DNA of 64,000 nt. Origin: Paenibacillus harenae DSM 16969 (GTDB lineage Bacteria; Bacillota; Bacilli; Paenibacillales; Paenibacillaceae). The stretch is taken from positions 186,001 to 250,000 of the forward strand of contig NZ_KE383844.1 in assembly GCF_000422465.1 (NCBI RefSeq), read 5' to 3'. Shown here one piece after another: positions 1 to 8,290 of this stretch; the first letter of the stretch is position 1, and each line of letters opens with the position of its first letter. Below the pieces are notes generated by a model. The model searched no databases, was not told the origin of the DNA, and saw nothing but the letters and a program-made list of their open reading frames with translations. Position numbers and translations under genes: made by a program.

Positions 1-21
1 ACTAATTCCGCAATTTATTAG

Positions 22-96
22 TGACGCATGCCGGATTCGAACCGGGCGAATGCAGGATTGAAAGCCCTGTGGCTTAAACCGCTTGCCTAATGCGCT
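22..96 (-). tRNA. tRNA-Glu (TTC), degenerate-looking
   Basis: On the minus strand the segment folds as a 75-nt cloverleaf. The anticodon arm is CAGGG-CTTTCAA-TCCTG, which puts TTC (Glu, codon GAA) at 34-36. The T loop TTCGAAT is canonical and is held by a 4-bp CCGG/CCGG stem. The acceptor has a mismatch at its outer end and a G-T pair next to it, and the 3' end reads CTA where CCA would be expected. The D stem is only three pairs. It may be a functional mobile-element-type tRNA or a decaying copy. Confidence 0.62.
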
Positions 97-104
97 ATGA
101 TTAT

Positions 105-182
105 TGGAGGACTGAACAGGATTTGAACCTGCGAATAGCGGTTTTGCAGACCGCCGCGTTAGCCAGGCTTCGCCATCAGTCC
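105..182 (-). tRNA. tRNA-Cys (GCA) with encoded CCA
   Basis: The minus-strand cloverleaf has a fully paired acceptor GGACTGA/TCAGTCC. The anticodon arm GCGGT-CTGCAAA-ACCGC gives anticodon GCA (Cys). The T arm GCAGG-TTCAAAT-CCTGT is followed by discriminator T and an encoded CCA (positions 107-105). This is the best-formed tRNA of the three and it sits 8 nt from the Glu gene. Confidence 0.85.
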
Positions 183-185
183 GGA

Positions 186-272
186 TGGAGGAAAGAAAGA
201 GACTCGAGCCCGTAGGGAGACAACACCTCTCGATTTCAAGACGAGCGCGTTAAATCGGACTCCGCGACCTCC
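186..272 (-). tRNA. tRNA-Ser (TGA), weakly paired
   Basis: This minus-strand class II tRNA has a long variable arm. The anticodon arm CTCGT-CTTGAAA-TCGAG gives TGA (Ser, UCN codons), and the 3' end reads T-CCA. The acceptor and T stems contain several mismatches or G-T pairs, so the ends are approximate. It lies only 3 nt from the Cys gene, which makes a compact three-tRNA array typical of phage- or plasmid-borne tRNA sets. Confidence 0.62.
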
Positions 273-462
273 TCTAACTCGAACATATGTTCCGTTTCAG
301 GGTGCAAAAAAGCTACTCTCACCCTCGGGCCCTATCAGCAGTCAGCCTAAATCTCAAAGGATTTAGAGAATGCCGAATTGGACCGCTTGCTTGGGTGCAA
401 GTAGCCTAACGTACATTTCTATGGATCAACGGATTAGATTCGGAACGGTCCGTGATTCATGA

Positions 463-690
463 TCACACTAGCGCCGTTCCTCCTCCCTTTGCAGGAATGA
501 AACGGACTAGACGTGGTACGTATAAGCTACCGGGTTTCGGTTGAGGAATAAGCGATAAGAGGCTAATAAAAAACTCGCTTACGCTATTCTCGCGACATTG
601 ATTATCCAACTTAAACGGATGCTGAAATGGATGTTCATTCCCGAACTGCTCGGCCGCATGACCGCAATAGGATTTAAATAACTTCTTCAT
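463..690 (-). CDS. hypothetical protein, 75 aa
   Basis: This small ORF of unknown function is preceded by a good ribosome binding site (AAGGAAGGG about 6 nt before the ATG). The product begins MKKLFKSY, has no clear membrane segment and no recognised motif, and is rich in Pro and Phe. It lies 190 bp from the tRNA array on the same strand. A GGAACGG/CCGTTCC inverted repeat (442-480) overlaps its 3' end. The good ribosome binding site is the main argument that it is translated; the odd composition argues for caution. Confidence 0.38.
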   Translation of the reverse strand: MKKLFKSYCGHAAEQFGNEHPFQHPFKLDNQCRENSVSEFFISLLSLIPQPKPGSLYVPRLVRFIPAKGGGTALV

Positions 691-845
691 GCTGATCCCT
701 TCCTTTCCAAAGTAGTGTTAGTCATTGTCCAGGCGCTTTTACACTTTAACGCTGTGTCGCTGCACTCTTTAACTGAGTCCGATCTTATCATGCCAGTTTT
801 ATCCTTGTCAACACATTTTTTTCAAATTATTTTCGGAACGTTCAC

Positions 846-880
846 AAAAATAGAAAAGACCACTGCTTCAGCAGTAGTCT
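846..880 (-). terminator. intrinsic terminator after the 47-aa ORF
   Basis: On the minus strand a 10-bp stem (AGACTACTGC/GCAGTGGTCT, one G-T pair) with a 4-nt loop is followed by TTTTCTATTTTTG. It lies about 40 nt beyond the stop codon of the 47-codon ORF, which supports that ORF being transcribed. Confidence 0.65.
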
Positions 881-920
881 TGGTTATATCCCGAAAGGGG
901 TTTGGCAACTCCAGTAAACG

Positions 921-1064
921 CTATATGCGCATAAAACCGGAGTCGTCTATAACAAGAGTATGCTGGGAATGAGTATTTTGGGGATCAGCAAATAAATGGC
1001 GTCCTTCAAATAGACCCCACTGTTGATTCTGCTCACAACCAAATGGATAAATAGCCGTTTTCAT
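921..1064 (-). CDS. small hypothetical protein, 47 aa
   Basis: This is a 47-codon ORF (MKTAIYPFGCEQ... ending DDSGFMRI) with an AAAGGAG ribosome binding site 11 nt before its ATG and an intrinsic terminator downstream. The peptide is hydrophilic with one Cys and three His and no membrane segment. I recognise no family. Its own site and terminator make it a plausible single-gene unit within the AT-rich accessory strip. Confidence 0.42.
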   Translation of the reverse strand: MKTAIYPFGCEQNQQWGLFEGRHLFADPQNTHSQHTLVIDDSGFMRI

Positions 1065-1388
1065 TCCCAGTCACGCTCCTTTCTTTGATCCGTAATTTTC
1101 CTAATAGTAATCGAGTAAGGCAAAAGAAGTCAATAGCTTTTTTTATTTGCTTAACTCCAATGTGAGGCAGACGTACCGCGCAGCGTGCACTTAGTACGTC
1201 TTAAAAGGCACGGTTACCCTTGCGCGGATGGAACTCTTACATGTCATCTGACGTGCTTAGGTACGGCATGATTCTTCTTGCTGCGCTAATAAGCAGAAAA
1301 GTTGAATATATCTAAATTTTACCTAGCGTTTAAATCATCTGAGAGATTATAGTTGAGAAATATAGGGAAATCTCGGGAGGAAGTAAAA
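1065..1388. other. intergenic region, AT-rich, one inverted repeat
   Basis: I see no gene in these 324 bases. The one feature is an 8-bp inverted repeat, AGACGTAC...GTACGTCT (1169-1201), with a 17-nt loop. It has no T-run, so it may be a weak regulatory site rather than a terminator. The kinase gene starts immediately afterwards. Confidence 0.4.
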
Positions 1389-2246
1389 ATGGTACAAGAA
1401 CGGGATATTAACGGCATTATTAAAGACCTTCTTGAAATAGGTGTGATTGATTCCACTACCACGGTTACTAATAAGATGAATGGAACCACGGATGGACTCG
1501 TGTATACTCTTACAGTCAATGAAGAACCGAAATATGTATTGAAACTGGATAGCCCTGAAAATATATCCTTGGTAGAACAATTGCATCTGACTTATAGAGA
1601 CAGCCCTCTATTACCTAAACTTCACTACACCGAACCTGCTAAGACATTCATTGTGTATTCCTACATTACAGGTACAACTCATTATAATCGTGGTTCAAAA
1701 ATAAGTTGGCTGACACTTTTGGTTAATGAACTTTTGAATCATTATGAAATTTATGAACAAACGGAAAAATGGGGAAGGTTGGCAGCACAGCGTGATTCTT
1801 GGCGTGAGTTTAATGAGCGAAGCGTGGAAGGTGCTCGAAATAATTTGGGGGATCTGTTACCTATTGAGGATTACTATAAAGTAAAATCTCTAATTGAGAG
1901 CACTTCAAAGGTTAATGAGAAATACTTATTGCATGGTGATACTGGCGTCCATAATTTTGTGTTTCATGAGTCTGCACTAACTGGTGTTATCGACCCATCA
2001 CCAATGGTTGGACCTGTTATTTATGATTTTACTTATGCATTTTGTTCCTCTCCTGACGACCTGAACCTAGAAACGTTATTTGCTGCTTTCGATTTACTCA
2101 ATCATGAGGAAATGGATAGATCAAGGCTTATTGAGGAAGTCATTCTTCAACTTTATTGCAGAATTGGAATCTGCGTAAAAGTCCATCCACATGATTTAGA
2201 CGGTTACTTAAAGGCATGGGGTTACTGGAAAGTTCTTATCCCTTAA
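1389..2246 (+). CDS. aminoglycoside phosphotransferase-like kinase (APH/choline kinase fold)
   Basis: The protein has 285 aa. Kinase-fold motifs are clear: the catalytic loop LLHGDTGVHNFVF (HGDxxxxN) near residue 190 and the metal-binding motif GVIDPSPMVGPVIYD just after. The N-lobe motif YVLKLD supplies the ATP-binding Lys. Such enzymes phosphorylate aminoglycosides, macrolides, homoserine or choline-type substrates with ATP; the substrate cannot be told here. The start is taken at the ATG 8 nt after GGGAGGA rather than at an upstream ATG without a site. Base use is clearly AT-richer than most of the window and the gene stands alone between its own signals, which suggests acquisition by transfer. 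Resistance is possible but unproven. Confidence 0.8.
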   Translation: MVQERDINGIIKDLLEIGVIDSTTTVTNKMNGTTDGLVYTLTVNEEPKYVLKLDSPENISLVEQLHLTYRDSPLLPKLHYTEPAKTFIVYSYITGTTHYNRGSKISWLTLLVNELLNHYEIYEQTEKWGRLAAQRDSWREFNERSVEGARNNLGDLLPIEDYYKVKSLIESTSKVNEKYLLHGDTGVHNFVFHESALTGVIDPSPMVGPVIYDFTYAFCSSPDDLNLETLFAAFDLLNHEEMDRSRLIEEVILQLYCRIGICVKVHPHDLDGYLKAWGYWKVLIP

Positions 2247-2260
2247 TAAAACGAGTAAGG

Positions 2261-2300
2261 AAAAAGGTACAGCCTCCATTTTTGAGGGCTGTACCTTTTT
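2261..2300. terminator. bidirectional intrinsic terminator
   Basis: A 12-bp stem AAAGGTACAGCC/GGCTGTACCTTT is flanked by A-runs on the left and T-runs on the right. It can end the kinase transcript on the plus strand and the nucleotidase transcript converging on the minus strand. Confidence 0.85.
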
Positions 2301-2355
2301 AGATCATAGGGGCTTTTTCAGTGATCTCGGTTAATCCAGAGTCTTTCCCGATTTA

Positions 2356-5300
2356 CTAATTGATAAATTCAACGAATTCGAGCAAACGCTTCAGCATGAC
2401 TGTCGCTTCCGCTCTAGACGCAAAGCTTGCAGGCTCGAACGTATTCGCAGGCGTCCCTTTAATAATACCCGCCGCAACGTTGATTGCAACAGCGTCTGCC
2501 GCCCAATCTTTGATCTTGCTGCCATCTTCAAAATTCGCATTACCATCAAGCGCCGCTGCATCCATTTCTTTACCGGCTGTTGCCATCGCTCTGCTGATCA
2601 TTACCGCCATTTGCTCGCGGGTAATTTTCGCATCCGGACGGAACGTACCGTCCTCGAAGCCCTCCATCAAGCCCGCCTTCACCGCTGCCCCGAGCGGTCC
2701 GAAGAACCATTCGCTGCCGTTTACGTCCTTAATGTTGGCAGCTGCCGCAATGTTCTCCTTAAGTCCTAGCGCACGAACCAGAAGTGCTGCAAATTCAGCG
2801 CGAGTGATGTCGCTGTTCGGAGCAAATTGCGTTTCGGTTTGTCCTTTCACGACAAGCTTGGAAGCAAGAAGCTCTACATCTTCCTTCGACCAATGACCGT
2901 TAAGGTCTGCGAACGTTTTATCGGACTTTACAACCGTATAGATACTGTTCGAGTTACGTTTAATTTTTACAACCGTTTTGCCGTCTACTACTTCGAATGT
3001 TGCAGGAACGAACGTCATTTCGCCGGCTTCAGGATCGAAAGCTACTGCTGTCGCTCTACCCGACTCAACCTCGACATGAATCGTGATCGTTCTTGTTACA
3101 TACGTCGTACCGAAGTCGTTCACTTCCGTCGATTTGCCGTTTGCTTCCGCTGTGATCGTGAAGCTTACCGCTTCGCCGAGCAGCGATACGCCGGCTTGCG
3201 ACGCCGATTTGTTGATTTGCTGCGCATCGTTGCCTGTTACAGGTTCGATCGTCACTCTGATGGTAACGCTGCCTGCTGTAGTACCGAGTGCTGCAGCAAC
3301 CGAATCAACGTTCATGATGCTTAACGGAAGCTCATAGGTGTTGTCTCCGGCTTTAATTTCGATTACCGCATCTTTCGCATCTTGCAATGCTGAAGCCGGA
3401 AGTCCTACTATCGTTGTGCCTTCAACCTTCGACAAGTCGATTATAGCTTTCTTCGAGTCTTGACCCGCTGCCATTTCAAGCGCCTTGCTGAGCGAATCTT
3501 TGCTGATTTCAAGTGTTGTTACTGTTTTGCCGTCTGCTGTCGTTACTTTCTTGAGATCTTTCTTATCAACTACCAATTCAATGCCTTCCTTGGTACTTAC
3601 CGGTGTAACGTCTGCAGGCGCATCCGGGTTTTTCGGTGTTTCCGGCGTTGGCGTTGTTGGTGGTGTCGGCGTTACCGCAGCAGGCGCCGCTACTTCTTTA
3701 ATACGACCTTCTTCAACATAGTTAAGCGGTGCTGTAAAGCTGTTTACGAAGTTTACTGTTGCTTCAAGATCTTCCGGACCTGTTACCGCGTTTTTGCCAA
3801 GATCACCGATTGGTTTGTTCTTTGCGGCTGTCGACGTATGCATAAAGTTGTTTACAACGACTGTATACGTTTTGGTCTTATCCATTGCCGAACCGTTCGG
3901 CAAGATAATGTCTAGCACTTTTCGATTGTTGCTGCTGTCTCTGTACCAAGTGTACTTAAAGCCGGAAACGTGGAAGTCTGGACCAAACGATGTTCCGGAA
4001 CCAAGCTGCGCATTGAGAATCGCCTCAAGATCCGCACCCGTCACTTCAAGTTTTACAAGAACGTTTCCGAACGGCTGAATGCTGAACAACTCACCCCAAG
4101 TGATGTCACCGACGTTAAGGTTCTCACGAACGCCACCGCCGTTCATCAATGCGAAATCGGCACTCATTTCATGCTTCATGCCGTCAGCGATCATGTTGCC
4201 AAGAGCTTTATCGCCATTCGCGCCGATTCCCATGCCAGGGTAGTTTTTGCTCATTTCTACTTCAGCTTTGCCGATTACTCGATTCAATAAAGGCGCCGCT
4301 TGCCTATTGTAATTGTCGATGATTGCTTTTACCGCCGGGTCTGCAGTTGTCTGAACGTTAGCAACGATTTCTGCGGTCTTCGCTACGATATCGCCTGTTG
4401 TGCGATCAATTTCAAGCTCCACATCCGCGAACGCCTTGCCGTACTCCCATGCTTGAACAACCAGCTTGCCGTCGACTAAGCCACTTACTCTTCTATGGTT
4501 ATGGCCTGCAAAAACAACGTCGACCTCATCGTCCAATTCGTTTGCAAGTGCCGCTGCATCACCTGTAACAACAGATGCGCCGGTTGTTGCTTGATCTGCA
4601 GGAATGTGAGCAAGAACGATGATGGACTTAACGCCTTGCGCCTTAAGCTCTGCTACCGCTTCATTAGCAGCATCGGCCGCATCCGTAAACTCGATATCTT
4701 GAATGCCCGCCGGTATTACGATTTGCGGTGTTTCTTCCGTAATGACACCGACAAAACCAACTTTAACGCCTTCTACCTCATTAATAATGTAAGGAGGCAA
4801 TACGTGAGCTCCCGTGTCTTTATAAACAACGTTTGCTACTGTTAGCGGAAAGTTTTGACCGTCATAATCCACAGTTCCTTTTGGATGTGTTCCTCCATGA
4901 AGAAGACGGAGCATTTCTTGCGTACCTTCGTCAAACTCATGATTACCTGCCGTACCGACATCAAATCCTATTTCTTCCATAATTTCAACTGCCGGTTCGT
5001 CTTGGAACAATGCGGAGATCGGCGGGCTTCCTCCCACCATGTCGCCGGCATGGATGATCCATGTGTTCGGGTTCGAGGCTTCGCGTTGCTTCAGCCAGTG
5101 AGCCATGTAGTCCATTCCGCCGACATATGTAGACGACGAAACGGTGCCATCCCCATTCAAATCTTCATTCAATGAAACTTCGGAATACTTGTCGTTAATT
5201 TTGCCGTGCAAGTCGTTAACGCTTAGCAATTGAAGCTTGATGGTATCAGCCGGCACCGCACCCGCTTGAGAAGCAGGCAAGATAGCGCTAAGCGTTATTA

Positions 5301-5358
5301 GCAACACAAGTGTAAAGCTTACCCACTTTGTGTTGTTTGCAAGAAGTTTCATAGACAT
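2356..5358 (-). CDS. secreted 5'-nucleotidase/UshA-like phosphatase with three SLH domains
   Basis: The protein has 1000 aa. A signal peptide occupies residues about 1-36 (hydrophobic core VSFTLVLLITLSAILP, then ASQAGA). A calcineurin-like metallophosphatase follows (SVNDLHG at 47-52, HAGDMVGGSPP, GTAGNHEFDEG, VVFAGHNHR). Next is the 5'-nucleotidase C-terminal domain (LMNGGGVREN, SIQPFGNVLVKLEVTG), a Pro/Thr linker, a beta-rich region, and three S-layer-homology domains over the last ~190 residues (motifs ITRAEFAALLVRAL, ITREQMAVMISRAM, SRAEATVMLKRLL). The enzyme should hydrolyse extracellular nucleotides while held to the cell-wall polymer by the SLH domains. I place the start at the ATG 12 nt after AGGAGG; an in-frame upstream GTG would cover the ribosome binding site. 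It is a single-gene unit ending at a terminator. Confidence 0.9.
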   Translation of the reverse strand: MSMKLLANNTKWVSFTLVLLITLSAILPASQAGAVPADTIKLQLLSVNDLHGKINDKYSEVSLNEDLNGDGTVSSSTYVGGMDYMAHWLKQREASNPNTWIIHAGDMVGGSPPISALFQDEPAVEIMEEIGFDVGTAGNHEFDEGTQEMLRLLHGGTHPKGTVDYDGQNFPLTVANVVYKDTGAHVLPPYIINEVEGVKVGFVGVITEETPQIVIPAGIQDIEFTDAADAANEAVAELKAQGVKSIIVLAHIPADQATTGASVVTGDAAALANELDDEVDVVFAGHNHRRVSGLVDGKLVVQAWEYGKAFADVELEIDRTTGDIVAKTAEIVANVQTTADPAVKAIIDNYNRQAAPLLNRVIGKAEVEMSKNYPGMGIGANGDKALGNMIADGMKHEMSADFALMNGGGVRENLNVGDITWGELFSIQPFGNVLVKLEVTGADLEAILNAQLGSGTSFGPDFHVSGFKYTWYRDSSNNRKVLDIILPNGSAMDKTKTYTVVVNNFMHTSTAAKNKPIGDLGKNAVTGPEDLEATVNFVNSFTAPLNYVEEGRIKEVAAPAAVTPTPPTTPTPETPKNPDAPADVTPVSTKEGIELVVDKKDLKKVTTADGKTVTTLEISKDSLSKALEMAAGQDSKKAIIDLSKVEGTTIVGLPASALQDAKDAVIEIKAGDNTYELPLSIMNVDSVAAALGTTAGSVTIRVTIEPVTGNDAQQINKSASQAGVSLLGEAVSFTITAEANGKSTEVNDFGTTYVTRTITIHVEVESGRATAVAFDPEAGEMTFVPATFEVVDGKTVVKIKRNSNSIYTVVKSDKTFADLNGHWSKEDVELLASKLVVKGQTETQFAPNSDITRAEFAALLVRALGLKENIAAAANIKDVNGSEWFFGPLGAAVKAGLMEGFEDGTFRPDAKITREQMAVMISRAMATAGKEMDAAALDGNANFEDGSKIKDWAADAVAINVAAGIIKGTPANTFEPASFASRAEATVMLKRLLEFVEFIN

Positions 5359-5631
5359 AGTTGCAAGATTCCTCCTCTTACTCTTGTAGTTTGACACTCT
5401 ACTGATTCTACTAACGATATGTAAAATGGATAGTCGGTTATTATGAAGATTTTATTAATATAAAATACAAGTGCGGCCACTATTGTAAAGGTCAAGCAGT
5501 TTGATCTACTTTACAATGTTTCAAAACGCTGGGGGATTTTGTCGAAGTAGCATCTTTCGGATATATGAAGCCAGCAACTCGCAAATCTTTGATATTTTCG
5601 TACTCTTCGTCATTTCCACTTATTTTGGATA

Positions 5632-5657
5632 CAAAAAAAAGCACCGCTAGGGTGCTT
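5632..5657 (-). terminator. terminator after rlmCD
   Basis: On the minus strand a GCACC/GGTGC stem with a short loop is followed by eight T residues, about 50 nt past the stop codon of the rRNA methyltransferase gene. Confidence 0.8.
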
Positions 5658-5705
5658 TTGACTTTTACATGAATAATATTTTGGGTACATGTGGCTCATG
5701 AAATA

Positions 5706-7178
5706 CTATACTCTCACCAGGAACACACAGCACTCCACATGAACCGTATGAGGAAACATATCCACCGGCGTCACCTCAACCGTTCTATACCCGCCGTCCT
5801 CCAGCACGCGCAAGTCCCTCGCCAGCGTCGACGGGTTGCAGCTGACATAGACGACGCGCTCCGGCTGCATCGCAAGAATCGTCTCCAGCAGCGCGGGATC
5901 GCAGCCCTTGCGAGGCGGGTCGACGACGATGACGTCGGCCGTAATCCCTTCCTCGCGCCAGCGCGGAATCACAACCTCCGCCGGCCCCGCTTCGAACGAA
6001 GTGTTCGTAATGCCGTTCAAAGCGGCATTTTTTGCAGCATCCTCGATCGCCTCCGGCACGATCTCGACGCCGTATACGCGGCCCGCTTGCCGGGCCAGGA
6101 ATAGCGAGATCGTTCCGATGCCGCAATACGCGTCAATAACCGTCTCGGAGCCGGTCAATCCCGCGTACTCCACCGCCTTGCGGTAAAGCTCGACGGTCTG
6201 CGCCGGGTTCACCTGATAGAACGACCTTGCCGAGATTGCGAAGCGGATGCCGTCGAGCTCGTCATAAATCACGTCGCTGCCCCACAGCACGTGAGTCTCA
6301 TCACCGAAAATCGCATTCGTGCTCCGGTCGTTCACATTCTGCACGATACTCTTCACATCTGTGAGCTCCTCGCGAATGCGCTGGACCATACGGTCCGACT
6401 GCGGCAGCTTCCTGCCGTTCGTCACCAGCACGACCATGATCTCGCCCGTCACCACGCCCGTCCGCACGATTACATGCCGCAGCACGCCGTGGCCCGTCTC
6501 CTCGTCGTAAGGCGCAACGCCCAGCTCGCGCCCGATCCGCTTCACTGCGCGGATGACCCTATCGTTCTGTTCATGCTGAATCAGGCAATCGTCCATATCG
6601 ACGATCCGGTGGCTGCCGCGGGCATAGAAGCCTGCCACCAGGCCTCCTTCTACAGCGCCGACGCCGACAGGAACCGCCGCCTTATTCCGGTACCGCCAAG
6701 GCTCGTCCATGCCGATGGCCCTGCGGACGACAACGCCGTCCGAGCCCGGTTCCTGCGCTACGTTCAGCTTCCCGATCCGTGCCAGATTGTCGATGACATG
6801 CTGCCGTTTCCATTCCAGCTGCGCGGGATAATCGAGATGCTGCAGCTGGCAGCCGCCGCACTCTTTATGAATCGGGCAGGCCGGCTGCACGCGGTTCGGA
6901 CTAGCCTCGAGCAGCTCCTCCATCCTGGCGTAGCCATACTGCTTCTTCACCTTCATAACCTTTGCGCGCACGCGTTCGCCGGGCAGCGCTCCCTGTATGA
7001 AAAGGGTGAAGCCGTCAGCGCGGCCCACCCCTTCTCCGTCATGCGTCAAGCCGATGATATCGACGGTGACTTGTTCGTTTTTCTGAAAAGGCGCATCCGC
7101 CGAAGCCGAAGCCGCCGCTCCCGAATGAGCCCGGCCGCCCGGTCTTCCTCTGCCGCCTTTATTTTTTCCATTCTGCAT
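5706..7178 (-). CDS. rlmCD: 23S rRNA (uracil-5-)-methyltransferase, RlmCD/RumA family
   Basis: The protein has 490 aa. After a low-complexity Gly/Ala/Arg-rich N-terminus (about 30 residues) comes a TRAM RNA-binding domain (GLTHDGEGVGR ... LPGERVRAKV). The iron-sulfur cysteine cluster CPIHKECGGC follows, with a later Cys in DMDDCLIQH. The SAM-dependent methyltransferase domain contains VIDAYCGIGTISL, VVDPPRKGCD and the catalytic-Cys motif YVSCNPSTLARDL. The family makes 5-methyluridine in 23S rRNA; in Bacillus one enzyme (RlmCD) does both U747 and U1939. The family assignment is firm, the dual specificity is inferred from the phylum. GGAG lies 7 nt before the ATG. The dgkB gene is upstream on the same strand. 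Confidence 0.92.
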   Translation of the reverse strand: MQNGKNKGGRGRPGGRAHSGAAASASADAPFQKNEQVTVDIIGLTHDGEGVGRADGFTLFIQGALPGERVRAKVMKVKKQYGYARMEELLEASPNRVQPACPIHKECGGCQLQHLDYPAQLEWKRQHVIDNLARIGKLNVAQEPGSDGVVVRRAIGMDEPWRYRNKAAVPVGVGAVEGGLVAGFYARGSHRIVDMDDCLIQHEQNDRVIRAVKRIGRELGVAPYDEETGHGVLRHVIVRTGVVTGEIMVVLVTNGRKLPQSDRMVQRIREELTDVKSIVQNVNDRSTNAIFGDETHVLWGSDVIYDELDGIRFAISARSFYQVNPAQTVELYRKAVEYAGLTGSETVIDAYCGIGTISLFLARQAGRVYGVEIVPEAIEDAAKNAALNGITNTSFEAGPAEVVIPRWREEGITADVIVVDPPRKGCDPALLETILAMQPERVVYVSCNPSTLARDLRVLEDGGYRTVEVTPVDMFPHTVHVECCVFLVRV

Positions 7179-7268
7179 ATACGCTCTCCGCTCTTTACGT
7201 AAGTCCGTATTTCCTATTACCCGTTATTCCCTCAATGCGGCTTGCTTAGCCGCCTGTCCGCAGGCGAT

Positions 7269-8183
7269 CTACCTGTAGGTCGAGGAACCCGTCTCATCCG
7301 CAAAAATATGCAAATGCGACGGCAGCACCGAGAACGTGCACGGCAGCACGCCCCCATACTCGCCGTCGAGATTGATTTGAACGTAATCCGGCGTTGTGAC
7401 CTTCAGCTCGTTCGTCCGGAAATGAATGACATGCGGATCGTTCAAGTGCTCCCCGCGCAGCGCCAGCGTCACCAGTCTGATGAACTCCGGCAGATTGCAT
7501 TTGCGAATGAGCAGCACATCGAGCAGACCGTCATCCAGCTTGGAGTCCGGCGCGAGCCGTTCAAAGCCGCCCACCGAGTTGCTGTTGCAAATCAGGAACA
7601 TCATGAATTCATCATGGAACTCCCCGGCGCCGGCCGCCTGAAAGTGAAGCTCGGTCGGACGGAGGCGGGTCATCTTCTCCATCCCCTTCATATAATAAGC
7701 CAGCTGCCCGATCATCGTCTTCAGCTTGCTCGGTACGTCATAAGTGAGCTCCGTCAAGGAGCCGCCACCGGCAATGTTAATAAAATAACGTTCATTCGCC
7801 TTCCCGACATCAATCGGTCTCGCGTACTGCTGAATGATCAGATCGATCGCATACTCCCAATGCTTCGGTATCCCCATCGCCCGGGCAAAATCATTCGTCG
7901 TGCCCACCGGCAAAATACCGAGCGGAGGTCGGTCCGGCTTCCCCGTTAAGCCGTTGATTACTTCATACAGCGTGCCGTCGCCGCCCGCCGCAATGATCAT
8001 GTCATAGCCGCGGTCCGCCGCCTCGGAGGCTGCGAGCGAAGCATCGCCTTCTCCGATCGTCGCATGGCAGCTCGTTTCGATGCCGCCCTTCTCGAGCCGC
8101 TGCAGAATATCCGGCAAACGCCGTTTCATCTCTTCTCGTCCCGAGGTCGGGTTATAAATAAGTCTCGCGCGCTTGATGGTCAT
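7269..8183 (-). CDS. dgkB: diacylglycerol kinase, DagK/DgkB family
   Basis: The 304-aa protein has the lipid-kinase ATP-binding motif IIAAGGDGTLYEVINGL near residue 85, PLGILPVGTTNDFARA, and the NLDGEYGG motif near the C-terminus. This matches soluble Gram-positive DgkB, which phosphorylates diacylglycerol released by lipoteichoic acid synthesis back to phosphatidic acid. The N-terminal Asn-Pro-Thr-Ser-Gly motif (IYNPTSGRE) is typical. A GGGGGTG site precedes the ATG. It lies 90 bp upstream of rlmCD on the same strand, an arrangement common in Bacillales, so cotranscription is likely. Confidence 0.92.
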   Translation of the reverse strand: MTIKRARLIYNPTSGREEMKRRLPDILQRLEKGGIETSCHATIGEGDASLAASEAADRGYDMIIAAGGDGTLYEVINGLTGKPDRPPLGILPVGTTNDFARAMGIPKHWEYAIDLIIQQYARPIDVGKANERYFINIAGGGSLTELTYDVPSKLKTMIGQLAYYMKGMEKMTRLRPTELHFQAAGAGEFHDEFMMFLICNSNSVGGFERLAPDSKLDDGLLDVLLIRKCNLPEFIRLVTLALRGEHLNDPHVIHFRTNELKVTTPDYVQINLDGEYGGVLPCTFSVLPSHLHIFADETGSSTYR

Positions 8184-8290
8184 TTTGATTCACCCCCAAC
8201 AATCCATTCATCCTATATATATGCATGTTCAAATAGCTGACGTTTCCTTGGCAGTAAAAGTTCGTCTTGCGGCTTTCAAAAAATCGTTTT

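Noticed and set aside
312..405. Possible fourth tRNA on the minus strand (GCTACTT/GAGTAGC closing helix, CTAAAT/ATTTAG arm)
   Set aside because: The anticodon-like loop has eight bases, no proper T arm can be drawn, and the D arm does not fit. It may be a decayed tRNA but is not supported as a gene.
715..972. 85-codon plus-strand frame
   Set aside because: No ribosome binding site; it overlaps the minus-strand terminator and the 47-codon ORF, which are better supported.
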